The position numbers and the translations under genes are program-made. DNA of 64,000 bases from Stropharia rugosoannulata (taxonomy: Eukaryota > Basidiomycota > Agaricomycetes > Agaricales > Strophariaceae): assembly GCA_028532985.1 (NCBI GenBank), contig JANCIK010000003.1:1312001-1376000 (forward strand). The letters are read 5' to 3'. Shown here piece after piece: positions 10,635 to 23,032 of this stretch; the stretch's first letter is position 1, and each line of letters opens with the position of its first letter. The notes under the pieces are model-generated. The model saw nothing but the letters and a program-made list of their open reading frames with translations, made no database searches and had not been told where the DNA came from.

Positions 10635-13226
10635 ATGTACATCAGCTCTACTTCTCGTCTTACTGGCTCTACAATCACATCGAAATTTGTCGTCACTTAT
10701 GGCAAACTCTTCCACGGGATGTCTCCTAGGCAGATTAACCCTCAGCATGACCGGGACAGGTTCTTCTCTGACTTGCTTGATCTCAAAGTGAATCGCACGT
10801 ATCTTCAGGAAGAGCTCGGCAAAGCCTCTAAGGACTATTGCACTGGGAAACTGAAAGTAAGCCCAGTCACTGCCTGCATGAGCACCTGCAGGCGAATGTG
10901 TTGACGAACAAATTCATATCGTGGCGGACTTTAGTAGCTCTTTCTAAGCTCACTTTTTCAAGCGTGTACTACGCATGCGCTATCGGCTAAGTATGGCGAT
11001 GTCAGAAAAACAAATGCTATTGAAACTCAGGCTATCCTCATTTCTCGGATTCTGGCTAAGAATCTTTCTGGGTGGGAAGTTATGGAAGTATTGGCAGGAT
11101 CGGTGGCTGAGAGTGACCAGGTGTTCTCGGTCAGAAAACACCTCTCTTATCTTTATAGCTGCGCTCACTATGCATCCACCAGCAATTCACCGAAATGATA
11201 AATAAGATCCTGTCGGACGATGATGCACCACGTTCGTAAACTCTATTTCAAGCGTCTCCATTCGTTCACCGAAGACCACTTAAATGTAGCCATAATACTA
11301 CGCCAGACCCTCCAACTCGCTTTAGCTTTCGTATGCGGAATAGAGCAGTTGAGTCCTGGTGCATACTTCCTTAGGAGGGATTTCTTTTCAACTATTGTTG
11401 CTGTAAGCTACCCTTCAGCGGACTGTCGCCAACTTTTGACTTATTCGTCTTCAGCTTGTCAAAAGATCGGATACCGAACAGTACACCCTCGAAGCTGTGA
11501 TGCTTCTCATTTTACTTGCCAATTACCACAAATCGGATGCTGCCAAGCTAAATCCCTATCTCAAGTATATACGGCAGTGTACAGACGGTGATTTTATGCG
11601 GAAAATCTGTTGGGCATCAAATCTCATGTTAGAAAACTCAGTGAAGTACGTGAGATTTCACTTGGTCATTATATGTCATCTAAGAGTTAGTAGGTCATAT
11701 CAAGAAATAGCAGATGATTCTCCATTTGCATTGGCTTCGGCGTTAGGATCTATGCTCACGCGCTTTCGTCGTGATCGTTCCTTCTCCTTTACATTGGGGA
11801 CGTCTATACCTACGGACAAATTCCAATATCAGTACGTAGCATTTGGTTTTACAATTTACTGTGATCTGTTAACGAGAATCTAGGCCGTTAGAAACAAGCG
11901 TGATTCTCTTAGCTCTGTTTGAATTCATCTATTCAAATCCTCTCTTTGCAAACGTCTTGATGGAAGATCTAACATCGCCTTCCGACGGTCCTCCACATTC
12001 TGCTACACCGCTGTTCTGCAATATAGTATCATTCACATCGTATCTGTGTGCCCACGCATCCTCGATTGGCTCAGCCCGATCAAATGCATATGCAAAGCTT
12101 GCACTGAATTTGTTGCTCGTACTAGTCGAGAATAGTATGATTATGGAATTTACCACACAGACAAATGCTCCAATCATCAGGATATGCAGACAGGTGGGTA
12201 CATGGCACGGAATTATATTTATTTTACCCGCCTCAATGCAATTATAAAGCGTTCGCCTGTGTTACCTATACCGACCCAAGCTATGCAGCCCGCTATATGC
12301 TCTGTTTTGGATTGCTGTGTACTTTGGCTTCGACACAACCTTCACAAACGTTTAGAAGTCCTTGCATATATGTGCGTGTAACGTCTCTTCCTTGTGAGGA
12401 GACTTTGATTAATCAATGTTTGAAAGAAACTGTATTTGGATCTGCCACCGGATAATATGGTTCCTTCAAAGTCGATCTTTACGCCTCAGTGCGTACAAGT
12501 ATTGTTGGTCGTGCCTTGAAATTAACTTGAATATATAACAGATTATGACTGGAAAGAATTATTGAACGCCGTCATTGACCTGTTAAGCTTTTTATCAGCC
12601 AGAGTTGATACGCTGCATACAACAGGCGGTTTGGAGGCATTAATCTCTGAGGTAAGCATATCGAAACTAGCGTGTCAGCCTTACTGACGTTGTTGGTCAC
12701 AGACAGTTCGTTTTCTGGACATAGCATTGTGTCGTTCTGAGGCTTACTTACCTTCTCCGCGCGCATCTCATGAGCTAATTGTAACTACTATATCAGATAC
12801 AACTTCTTCATCTCATAATTTTTTTTGTGTTTTGCAGTACGAACTCGTTCGCTCATCCTCAGTGCTCAGAGATCAGGAACGGATTTTGAAAGAAGTGGAG
12901 ACCCGACATGTAAACAGCGCTAAAACGTTGAGAGACCGTCGCATAGATGGTGTTCTATCGCATTTAATAAGCGTTGTCGATTTCTACGAAGGCAAAGTTG
13001 GCCTGACAGCGGGCAAGGACGCAACTTATGTCATGAATTTAATTGCTACAGAGATAGAAGCGAACGGCGTGTATGGTGTGCGGCAAGAAGAGGATGCAAA
13101 GCCATTGTAGGTCCCTTTGCATGTGTGTCACGAAGTTGACTTACATACAATTCTAGGTCGCGCTCGCAGGACGTTCTGGATTTTGGGCGATATGGATGCG
13201 CGGATGTGCGTGCTCTACTTCCATAA
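10635..13226 (+). CDS. armadillo-like helical protein (ARMH3/DUF1741 family)
   Basis: A many-exon gene. Exon 1 carries TSKFVVTYGKLFHG and DRFFSDLLDLKVNRTYL, close to the opening of the DUF1741/ARMH3 family. Later exons keep the long helical pattern: HSFTEDHLNVAIILRQTLQ, LLILLANYHKSDAAKLNPY, ETSVILLALFEFIYSNPLF, NAYAKLALNLLLVLVENS, and near the end RRIDGVLSHLISVVDFYEGK. The last splice (CCA TT | G TCG CGC) gives a clean end, DVLDFGRYGCADVRALLP-stop. The human homologue ARMH3 (C10orf76) acts at the Golgi with PI4KB; transferring that role to fungi is inference. The exon structure at 10,860-11,220 and 12,200-12,560 was not fully resolved. Confidence 0.75.
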
Positions 13227-13581
13227 ATAGAAGAGCGGCCACCATCGCGGGAGGCCGTTACTCCGAGCCATCAGAAAAAGTTTTTGTCTGTGGTGTTTCT
13301 AAATTGGTCTGGCGTTTAGTTGTTTGTCCTGTATACGTCTATGTAATTTGTGATTTCACTGGAAAACGTCCAGAAAATGTCTGCCAAATTACCTGCTCCA
13401 AGTAGAACGGGTAGTGTTGACTTTCAGGGATGCGCCATGCCCAAATCGTACGTTATCAGCCGATTATGTGGTATAGACATTACTCGGTGAATGGCTCGGT
13501 GAATATCTGGCTCGCTATCAATCCTGAAATTGCATTGCTCTCTTCTTCACCCCGCTTGGAGCTCTTCCTGCCCTCTCAGCA
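13227..13581. other. intergenic region between two plus-strand genes
   Basis: It holds the 3' end of the ARMH3-like transcript and the promoter of glycine dehydrogenase. A C/T-rich stretch just before the start (about 13,540-13,580) is typical of basidiomycete core promoters. I see nothing else. Confidence 0.4.
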
Positions 13582-16500
13582 ATGGCTGTCCTGCGCTCTT
13601 CTCATGCGCTGGGGCGTCTGGTTCTTGCTCGTGCCAACAGCCCCTTTCTTCTGCGCCGCGGACTGGCGAGTCTCAAGCCAGCTCTCTCGCTGTTTGCGCC
13701 ACTGGACACCTTCTCCGAGCGCCACATAGGTCCTGACGATGCTGAAACGTCGAAGATGCTTTCGCAGCTGGGATACGAGACTATGGACGATTTCGTGGCG
13801 GCCACTGTCCCCTCCAAAATCAGGATAACGACCAACACCGTCGACAACGCATCAATCCCCTCGTACAGCGAGTCTCAGCTATATACGCGTGCTAAAGAAC
13901 TTGCTGGACAGAACCTGCCATTCAAGAGCTACATTGGCATGGGCTATCACAACGCAGTTGTCCCCCCCGTCATCCTCCGTAACGTCGGTTCTTCTTTGCT
14001 CGTTCCACGTGTAAGCTCTAAGCATTTCGGACTACTTTTAGGTCATGGAAAACCCTGCTTGGTATACCCCCTATACTCCGTATCAGCCAGAGATTGCGCA
14101 GGGTGAATAATTTTAGGACCTCTAATCTACTTCGGTGTTAACTTATATTTAGGACGATTGGAATCCTTGGTCAACTATCAAACAATGGTGATGTCATTGA
14201 CATCAATGGACATAGCCAATGCGTCACTTCTGGACGAGGCGACTGCTGCCGCTGAAGGGATGGTTATGGCTTTCGTGTCTGCGCGCAACAAGAAGACCTT
14301 TGTCGTCGATTCTGGTGTTCTGCCACAAACAATTGCTGTTCTTCGAACTCGTGCTAAAGGTTTTGGTATTAACGTAATTCTGGGCGATGCAGTGACCCTG
14401 CTGGAAGACCAGGCGGTCCGGTCCGATATCTGTGGTGTCCTCGTCCAGTACCCAGATGTGGACGGTAATATCAAGGATTGGCATTCATTGGCGAAGATTA
14501 CGCATTCCTTAGGAGGGCTAGTTGTCTGCGGAACGGATCTACTCGCCTTGACCAAAATTCTTCCACCTGGTGAATGGGGTGCCGATATCGTCGTCGGCAA
14601 TTCGGCCCGATTCGGCGTTCCTGCTGGCTATGGTGGTCCTCATGCTGGTTTCTTCGCTGTCACCGACAAACTGAAGCGTAAAATGCCTGGAAGGCTGATT
14701 GGTCGCAGTCGTGATGTACATGGCAACCCTGCTTATAGATTGTCTCTGCAAAGTTAGTACTCCCTTAATTTATTTTTCCTTTGATGTAATTTTGACTGGT
14801 GTTTTTTTTATAGCTCGTGAACAGCATATCCGCCGTGAAAAGGCGACCAGCAACATTTGCACCAGTCAAGCACTTCTTGCTAACATGGCTGCCATGTATG
14901 CTGTTTACCACGGAGCGGATGGTCTGCAACGCATTGCCACCAAAGTTCATAAATTCACTCAAGTCTTCAAGAGCACCGTTGAAACTATGGGATACAAAGC
15001 TGTGAATGACACTTTCTTCGACACTGTCACTCTGGATGTATCAGCTATTGGTACGACCGATGCTATTCATGCACAGGCTGCAGCCGCAGGCGTTAACCTT
15101 CGTCGCGTGGATGACAAACTTGTTGGTGTCAGCTTCGATGAAAGTGTTTCGCCCAACGATTTAGTTATCCTGTTGAACGTCTTCTCTGCTGCTGCCTCCG
15201 TCCAACCGGTGTCACTGGCCAATCTGTCTGAACCCAAAATTGTTTCCATACCTTCACACTTGCAGCGCACATCCGAGTATCTCCCACATCCTGTTTTCAA
15301 TAAGCACCATTCCGAAACTGAGATGCTTCGATACATTCACCATCTCGCATCGAAGGATCTGGGTCTTGTACACAGTATGATACCTTTGGGCAGCTGCACT
15401 ATGAAGTTGAATAGCACCAGCAGTATGATACCCCTTACCTGGCCAGAGTTCAGCACGGTGCATCCATTTGCTCCTTATGACCAAGTTCAGGGATATCACA
15501 GAGTCATCAAGGTAAGTAAAAAATGTATCGTCTAATATCTATTGTACTGATAACGGCTCAATCAAAAAAAGGAACTGGAGGAAGATTTATGCAAGATTAC
15601 TGGTTTCCATTCGGCATCTCTCCAGCCTAACTCCGGAGCAGCTGGTGAATATGCTGGCCTTTGCGTCATTCGTGCATATCACGAATCTCGTGGAGAAGGA
15701 CATCGCGACATTTGTTTAATTCCTCTCAGCGCTCATGGAACGAACCCAGCTGTGAGTTGACATGGCTAGAGTGCAGCAATTTATTTTTGTTGACATTTTA
15801 TCTAGTCAGCCGCTATGGCAGGCCTAAAGGTCGTTGCTGTCAAAGTTCACAACGATGGAAATCTTGATCTCGAAGACCTCAGAGCGAAGGCTGAGAAGCA
15901 CAAAGATAACTTGGCTGCTTTCATGGTCAGTTTTATCATTATACAACTTCTTCATTACTAAAATCGTCATAGATTACATATCCATCAACTTTCGGAGTCT
16001 TCGAGTCAGGCGTCCAAGATGTAAGCGTTGCTGCCTATCTTACTGTTTCATTGAAGTATCGTGTTAACTTTGTGTAAGGCTTGCAAAATTATTCATGAGA
16101 ATGGGGGACAAGTTTACCTTGATGGTATGTTTTAATACGTTTATCAGCATAAATTATATAATGACTTTTATGTCTTACCCCTTCGTAGGCGCCAACCTAA
16201 ATGCCCAGATCGGACTCACGAACCCTGCAACATGCGGAGGTGATGTTTGCCATATGAACTTACACAAGACCTTCGCTATGTAAGTTGATATCCGAGTATT
16301 AGGATCTAGGTATGCTAATCTACCTGTCGTTGCTAGTCCCCACGGAGGAGGCGGACCCGGAGTAGGGTAAGTCAAGTTGAGACTTAATGTGGCAATATTC
16401 TAATTATACTATGCAACCCAACTCAGACCTATCTGTGTTGCGGAGCATCTGGCGCCCTTCCTTCCTAGTCACCCTGCTATGCCTTCACAGGGTTCGCAAG

Positions 16501-17420
16501 CGATAAACGCTGTTTCTGCAGCTCCTTTCGGCAGTGCATCGATCAACCTAATCTCTTGGGCATATGTTAAAATGTTAGGTGGAAATGGATTGGTAGAGTC
16601 ATCCAAAATTGCGCTTCTCAACGCCAATTATATGGCGAGCCGTCTGCAAGACCACTATAAACTTCTCTACAAGAATGAGAACGGGCGTGTCGCTCATGAA
16701 CTTTTGATTGATTTGGCGGAATTCGATAAGGCCGCTGGACTCAAGGTGACTGACTTTGCAAAGCGCCTCCAGGTACATTTCTTTTAGTTCGGCATATTCG
16801 CTTGATTCTTATGCGGCTGATAGGATTTCGGTTTCCATCCACCGACTTGCTCTTGGCCCATTCAAACCTGCATGCTTATTGAGCCTACCGAATCAGAAAC
16901 AATTGAGGAACTCGACAGGTTAAACTAATTTCTACTTTGTCTGTGTTCATATCTGATTATGTCGTTTAGATTCTGCGATGCCATGATAACGATTCGCAAC
17001 GAAGCTGAAGATGTCATCACTGGAAAACAACCAAAGGATAACAATCTTCTGAAGAATGCCCCTCATCCTATGTCTGTCATTGCATCTTCGGAATGGGACC
17101 GGTACAAATAATTTATACGAGCATTGTTCCCGGCGATGTACTGACGATTTGATATCCAGGCCATACAGTCGTGAACAAGCAGCATATCCTCTTCCCTGGC
17201 TCCGGGAAAAGAAATTCTGGCCAACCGTTTCACGGATTGACGATGGTAAGTACTACAGTGTTATTTGACAGGCTCTTGTACTAAATCTAATCTATACACA
17301 GCCTACGGAGACCTTAACTTAATTGTATGTTATCGCAGTATGTCTATGTTTTATGGCTCTGACTATTTCTTGCCTTTTAACTAGTGTGACTGCCCTTCTG
17401 TGGAAGAGATGGCGCAGTAA
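13582..17420 (+). CDS. GCV2: glycine dehydrogenase (decarboxylating), mitochondrial P-protein
   Basis: About 1,000 residues over more than ten exons. The N-terminus is a mitochondrial presequence (Arg-rich, no acids: [19 protein letters not shown]). Then come [47 protein letters not shown] and [22 protein letters not shown], all family signatures. The second half has [29 protein letters not shown] and the cofactor block [20 protein letters not shown], whose Lys binds pyridoxal phosphate. It ends [14 protein letters not shown]. The P-protein decarboxylates glycine and passes the aminomethyl group to lipoyl-H-protein, the first step of the glycine cleavage system. A glycine dehydrogenase gene near MAT-A is part of the conserved synteny in Agaricomycetes. 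Converges on the PPR gene. Confidence 0.95.
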
Positions 17421-17620
17421 TTTTACGAACACTCACTTGTAGATAGACCGTCGACGTTTTATATTAGATAGACTTTTCCCTTTCTTGTTTTGTTTGCACG
17501 GGCTTTCTACTCCCCTAGACGGCTCCGCCCGGCCTGCTCTCGCGTTGCTCAACCACGCACCTTATTCACATGCACATTTGTACTATAGGATATTCATCTT
17601 AAATTGCACAATATAGGTTA

Positions 17621-19747
17621 TCATCGATTTCGTAATTCCCTCGGAAGGCGTTTCCACAGATGCGGTAGTCCCTCCTCTAGCTGTGAGCAAATGGCATCTC
17701 CCTCCTCTTTTGGTAGCTTCTTGGCAAACTTGAGCAGAACACGTACGCTCTGCATGTCAGGTCGGTATCCCTGTTCAGGGATCTTTACTAGGACAACTTC
17801 GATGGCTTCCTTGTATCTTTGACAACGACAAAGGCATTCCACCCACGTATTCCAGTTCCGGAGGTCCAACTTGAACCCACTCTGCTGGACCTTCGTCAAC
17901 ATAGACCTGGCGACGCGCAAGTTGCGCGCAAAACCACAGGCGTCGATCATGATGTTAACGCTAATTTGGTTGTAGCGTTTAGAAAGGAACATCACGTCCC
18001 ACAGCCGACATGCTTCACCGAAACAGCCCAAACGCTGGTATGTGTTCATGAGCTGGTTCCAGAGTGTCGCGTCGGGGGTAATAGAGGCATCGAGCGTAAG
18101 GAAATCATGTACTCGCCTGGTCGAATCGACGAGGCGCAGGATAACATCTGCGTCCCAGCCGCTGTTATTTATCCGCGTCGCGGTCTGGCCAATCGCGTGC
18201 AGGAAATTGTTGTAAACAATGCTAGTGATAGGCACCTTCCGCATACGCATGTCTTGTACCATGCTAAAGTACTCGGTTACGAGGGGCAGCTGCAAGTCGC
18301 CTGCGAATGATATGCGGCAGTATTCCTTCAAGATGGCGTCGTAGCCGTACTCGTTGAGTAAACCTCGGTATTGATGATAGGTCTCGATAGAGTCCTTGAA
18401 CCGGTTAGTTCTGCGCATGTCGAGGATGATAAATGCGGACGCGCACACGCTCGTGTTGGTAGGCAGGCCTCTGTTCTTCATTTCGTCGATGAGCTCCCGA
18501 ATTACTGCGGTATACTTTTGGACGTTGGGCGCTTCGAAAAGCGCGCGTATCAGCCCATGGTAGATTGAAAGCCCTGGACCATACGGCTTGGCAGAGCGGA
18601 CACCAGACGATGGTATGGGTACGACACTATCAGCGGTCTCTCTCGAAATTGCGATGGCTCTGTCCAAGAGTTCTTCGGCTAAAGGATCTTTCAGGAAGAG
18701 CTGAAGCATGTTGTCCAAAGACTTAACCCCAGCTTCCATGGCATCGGCATAAATTTCAATAGCAGCCTGGCTATCCCCACTCTCTAGGGCTTTAGCAAGG
18801 GCATCACTGTACTTAAAAAGGGCAGAGCGGGCTTTGCCGTTTTGCAGTGGGGTACCTGCTTCCGCTGGCGAGCTTTGTGCATCAGCACCAAGACCGGATG
18901 CAGGCTTGCCGTTCGTCTTCGAGGAGCCTTCTTCACTTGTTCCGGAGCTGAGGATGGACTGATATATGTCCAGAATAGCTGAAGCTTGCGCATATTTACC
19001 ACCACTTGCGTACATCTCATAAAGGATGTTAGCGACTGCCGGGTCGTATGTCAATCCCTCACGGACACAGCCAGTGATCAAGCCAGATGTTTCCTTGGCG
19101 GACGGTGTTCTGCCATCGAGTCTTGCTATCCTCGAGCGGGCAAGAAAGATAAGTACAAACGTTTGATCTGTCGGAGTGATGCCTAGTTGCTTCATGGTGG
19201 CGATGAGACTTGTCAATATGTTCAAGCGACTACAAGACTCGAGGACCAAATGAACTTGTTCAAGGTCGGGCGTGAGACGTTCTGCTGAGAGTTTGCGGAT
19301 GTTCAGTAGGAAGTTATGCGCCTGTTCTTCGTGTCCATTCTCAATTAAAGTCTGTATTATTGAAGTGTAAACGGTCATGGAGGGAGTGATGCCTAGAAGC
19401 AATGAATAATCCTTTAGGGCTTTTTCGATGATGCGCAAGTCTTCGGGTTGGCAAGAGGCTGCTAATGCCTGGAGAATAGACAGTACGGAGTTGTCATCGT
19501 CTGCGGACGGGGCTGAAACATGACTGCCGTCTTTTACTTCCGCAGACAAGGCTGAAAAGGAATTGCGCGCAGACAATGAATCTTTTGACTTTTTAAAGTT
19601 CTCGATGAGGCCGTCTAATTTTGTGGAAGCGACTGCAGTCGCGAGCGAACGGCGGAAAGGCCGGGTGGATATCGCATGTCGGGTGGCCGTGCATACGACG
19701 CGTCGCACGCCTATAGACTGCCGCAGTGACCTGGCTCCGACATTCAT
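17621..19747 (-). CDS. mitochondrial pentatricopeptide-repeat protein
   Basis: One uninterrupted exon of 708 codons, unusual in this intron-rich window. The first ATG (MNVGARSLRQSIG) opens an Arg/Ser/Thr-rich presequence without acids (about residues 1-45), pointing to mitochondrial import. The body is made of helix-turn-helix repeats of about 35 residues: TVYTSIIQTLIENGHEEQA, ATLWNQLMNTYQRLGCFGEA and RNWNTWVECLCRCQRYKEA are clear PPR units, the last two among the C-terminal repeats. A low-complexity Ser/Gly/Thr linker interrupts the repeats at about 270-300. Fungal proteins of this kind bind mitochondrial RNA and support its stability or translation; the target is unknown. It is divergent from SEC61 gamma, with 210 bp between the starts. 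Confidence 0.85.
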   Translation of the reverse strand: MNVGARSLRQSIGVRRVVCTATRHAISTRPFRRSLATAVASTKLDGLIENFKKSKDSLSARNSFSALSAEVKDGSHVSAPSADDDNSVLSILQALAASCQPEDLRIIEKALKDYSLLLGITPSMTVYTSIIQTLIENGHEEQAHNFLLNIRKLSAERLTPDLEQVHLVLESCSRLNILTSLIATMKQLGITPTDQTFVLIFLARSRIARLDGRTPSAKETSGLITGCVREGLTYDPAVANILYEMYASGGKYAQASAILDIYQSILSSGTSEEGSSKTNGKPASGLGADAQSSPAEAGTPLQNGKARSALFKYSDALAKALESGDSQAAIEIYADAMEAGVKSLDNMLQLFLKDPLAEELLDRAIAISRETADSVVPIPSSGVRSAKPYGPGLSIYHGLIRALFEAPNVQKYTAVIRELIDEMKNRGLPTNTSVCASAFIILDMRRTNRFKDSIETYHQYRGLLNEYGYDAILKEYCRISFAGDLQLPLVTEYFSMVQDMRMRKVPITSIVYNNFLHAIGQTATRINNSGWDADVILRLVDSTRRVHDFLTLDASITPDATLWNQLMNTYQRLGCFGEACRLWDVMFLSKRYNQISVNIMIDACGFARNLRVARSMLTKVQQSGFKLDLRNWNTWVECLCRCQRYKEAIEVVLVKIPEQGYRPDMQSVRVLLKFAKKLPKEEGDAICSQLEEGLPHLWKRLPRELRNR

Positions 19748-19957
19748 GCGTGATATGCTGGTCAAGTCAGAATAAAGACAGGAGTACGGAAATAAATACG
19801 GACTAGGTGGTGCGTCGGAGCGGCTGTGGAAGTGAACGCGAGGAGGACGTCACGCCCAAAACACCCGGCGACGTGTTCAGGTCGTGGGAAAGTCTGCAGC
19901 TTTACGAATCGCCAGCTCATTTGTCGTGTCTCCATCCCTTTCACATATACCTTCACC

Positions 19958-20385
19958 ATGTCCGAAAAAATCAAGGAGTTTATCGAGGTGCCCCAGCAAT
20001 TCATCCGTGATGGCAACCAGGTTAGTGCACATTGCCCGGCCGAAAGTCTCTGAAGTACTCATTTGGAATCTAGTTCCTTACACGTTGCACGAAACCATCA
20101 CAAAAGGGTCGGTGTTCTTCACTGACAATGGCTATTACCTGAACTGAACTGAGCTCGCTTAGAATTCACGCAAATCTGCAAGGCTGTTGCAGTCGGCTTC
20201 GCCGTTATGGGATTCATTGGGTACTTTGTGAAGCTGATCCACATTCCAATGTACGTTGCTAATGCATTGGATCACCTACTATTGCTAACTCATTGTCTTC
20301 ACTAGAAATAACATTCTTGTGTGCGTACATGCTCATGTTTCCACTTCCTCCAATATTCACGCGTTTAAACAGCGGAGGCGCATAG
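19958..20385 (+). CDS. SSS1: Sec61 translocon gamma subunit
   Basis: A complete 70-residue protein in four exons. [21 protein letters not shown] is the amphipathic N-terminal helix lying on the cytosolic face. It is followed by [20 protein letters not shown] and a single membrane helix ([20 protein letters not shown]), ending NNILVGGA-stop. The last four residues come from a small final exon after a long intron (about 20,306-20,372). The protein clamps the Sec61 alpha channel in the ER membrane for co-translational translocation. The length matches the family (about 70-80). The small size means most of the locus is intron. Confidence 0.93.
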
Positions 20386-20548
20386 GCTTACTTGTATCTT
20401 GTATTTATTTATTCGTTCCAAATCGCATTCCTCTATATAGCCCAGTTTCTGGATCTGTGTATCCTCTCGCCCATCGACTGTCTCGCAGAGAACCAGTGAA
20501 ATGTTCAAGCTCGCTATCCATTCTCTATGATGGACCGTATGCATATTG

Positions 20549-22218
20549 TCAACTAATACGCGAACTAGATACGTCACGACCTTGGATAGGGGTATAATCC
20601 CTTCCCTCTGACCGTCTGCCTAATGGTTGCAGTGATAGAGCGTTGCCATCCGGCTGACATGGTTTTACTCTCCTCTTCAAACAAAAAAACCATGCTAAAA
20701 CAACATTCTGCAAGCATTGTCAACTTGAATTGATGAAGACAGGATAAATATACCGACCTTCTGCGACGCGAACAAAACGAATGCTGTTAGGGGCACTGAT
20801 TATGTTTCAATTAGAAGCAAATATACAATGTTGGAAGGAGACTTACATGCTGCTTGCACTAAGTACGCCCATGGTCGCATTTTACCTGAAAGAAATGTTA
20901 TACTTGACCTTAATTCCAAGTATCATGAGTCTTCAGTGGCAGATACCATACTTGTATTGAACACACACCCTATTGTTACGAACAGGTAGATATTGAATAT
21001 CCATAATCGAATTATTAGGCTCAGAGACGTGGCTTGATGAGCCAATGGGAAACTTGTAGCGATACGCTTTCGAGAGCGATAGTAGCGTACAGCAATCGCA
21101 GCTGCAGCAAGATATGAGTAACTTTGGCACACCAAGACACGAAAACCTACTTTCGAAACCAAGCATCAACACTGCGAGAATAAGTGAGATAGTTGGAATG
21201 GCGAATCGCCTGCTACGAAGGTGCCACCGATAGTGAGTGAATATAGTTTCGATCAGATAGATATCCCTTACAACCGAGTCCCGGACGTCGTACAGTATAT
21301 GTTGTTTTTAGCATTAAGAGTCGCAGGTAGTTTTAATTGAATCTAGCCCATTCCTCAGTAAAAGGCAAGTTTTAATTGAACGAACTCACAGCAACCGAGG
21401 TGAGGAAGAGTCCAACGAACACGATATAAGGCAAGGATAGAGTCTGCACCGCATCAATTATACTTTATAATAATAACTTTCCACAGGATATGTAACTCAC
21501 AATGTAAAGAACAGCAGACGCTGAATGACGGTTATATGGATCGCGAAAAGTACGCCAAATCTAATATGGCCATTCAGTTGATTGCTAGCCGTCGGTAGGG
21601 ATTGTCATGGGCGCTAAAGTGTTACTCACTTTGAATACAAGCAAGAAGGTTGCAACAGCTGCCCTACAATGGTTAAAGAAAGTCAGCAAGTTCCACGGAC
21701 TTGTCAGGGCCTCGAGGGCAACAGTACGCACATTGGCGTTGCACCTTGCAACATGGCTGCTTGAATAAAGCATAAGACGTGGGGTGGGTTGGTCGTACGT
21801 CCGCTAAATAGACTTACAAAAAGAAGATCAGAAATCTCAGTATGCAATACAAAGAAATTGTAAGCATAACGTCTTTATTACTTACAGTAAGGTATATGAG
21901 ATGCTGTATATGACCCAGATGATGCAGAAATTAACGAGGTCGGGTTCGTGTGGTACTTCATCGGAGACCAGTAAAGTGATAATTAAAAGTGGGAGACCGA
22001 TATATCCCCCAGCAACGTGAAGGCCCAAGAATGTGCTTCGGAAGGCTGAGAGGTCGGGCTGCGCAGATGCCTGGAACGAGGTGGACTCTGTATCTCGGTA
22101 ACGCCAATTAACGACCCCGGCTGATCCTTGAAGGCGCACACTTAGACACAATAACTCACCGAGTAGCATTTAGTACGAGAGCACATTCGAGGCGCAGGAG
22201 AGCCTGCTGCTCATCGAA
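20549..22218 (-). CDS. orphan seven-helix receptor-like membrane protein (first exon not found)
   Basis: Many short exons. The first recognised exon (from 22,218) reads DEQQALLRLECALVLNAT. It is followed by SAFRSTFLGLHVAGGYIGLPLLIITLL (helix 1), NFCIIWVIYSISYTL (helix 2), NPPHVLCFIQAAMLQGATPM (helix 3), AAVATFLLVFK (helix 4), LSLPYIVFVGLFLTSVA (helix 5), helix 6 before a basic RYYRSRKR loop, and a last helix region LPLTAFVLFASQKN-VVLAWFFCLKRR. It ends with a tail of about 40 residues. I recognise this as a multigene GPCR-like family of Agaricomycetes with no known ligand. It is not the Ste3 pheromone receptor. The start codon and first exon remain open; converges with SEC61 gamma. Confidence 0.6.
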
Positions 22219-23032
22219 CTAGCAGCAACTAGCAGACCTCCCAGGATATGTAGTTGGTTGTGTCAATTTGGTGTCAAAGCGTCATTAATATAATGTGGCG
22301 TATCATGCACTACGCACGGAATCTTCAGTCGGCATGCTACCGTAATCGGACGTAATGATCATCATGTGCGCGCGCTTGACATGTTCGGACTCTGTTGTGT
22401 CCATACAAGCCCGGCAACCCAGATATGTCTCCCAGAAAGCGCAGCAACACCTGGCAGAACCAGTACCCAACGACAAAGGCCCTCGCGGATCAAAACGCAG
22501 TCTGTTCACTGCAACATAGAGTATATGTAGGGTTGCCACGAAATGAATAAGCAAACAGGCTTGACCACCAGACAAATATGCGAACTATATTCCTTAACAA
22601 AACGAAGGCTTTCTAAGGGAAGTGTTTGACCTCAACTAAGCCGAAGGAGACCGCGAGTGTTTGGGTTGACCTTAAAGATATGCGTACATTCATGTTCCTG
22701 CACATTTGCTGAAGTGTTCTTGTCTCGCAAGCATTTTTCATTGACATGTCCAAATGTATCTGCTTTCAGCTGTTACCATGAATATGATTTTATGATTGGT
22801 CTCAACCCTAATAACTAGATAAGATTATCACGCGTCGCAGCGAGGCTTGCATGCCCGTGGTCTTCAACGCAGCCATGACCTTCAATCTGTTAGAGAAGGG
22901 GCGGACGTTGGTGTAGATCGTATATTCGTACTTGTCAGGTTTCCGCCTTGGAAAAGAGCAAGCTATCCAGGAAAGGCAAATATCATAGTACAACCAAGTG
23001 AGCATTCATCGCGTGCTTCAAGTGGCATTCAT
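22219..23032. other. intergenic region without a recognised gene
   Basis: It should hold the start exon and promoter of the receptor-like gene and the 3' end of COG1. Short open frames on both strands (for example minus-strand 22,303-22,575) have no recognisable domain or splice-linked partner. Confidence 0.35.

Noticed and set aside
17819..18310. Plus-strand ORF of 163 codons
   Set aside because: It lies antisense within the PPR gene; the composition matches its reverse frame and it has no domain or splice partners.
22303..22575. Minus ORF of 90 codons
   Set aside because: It lies in a gap without recognisable domain or splice linkage; probably chance.
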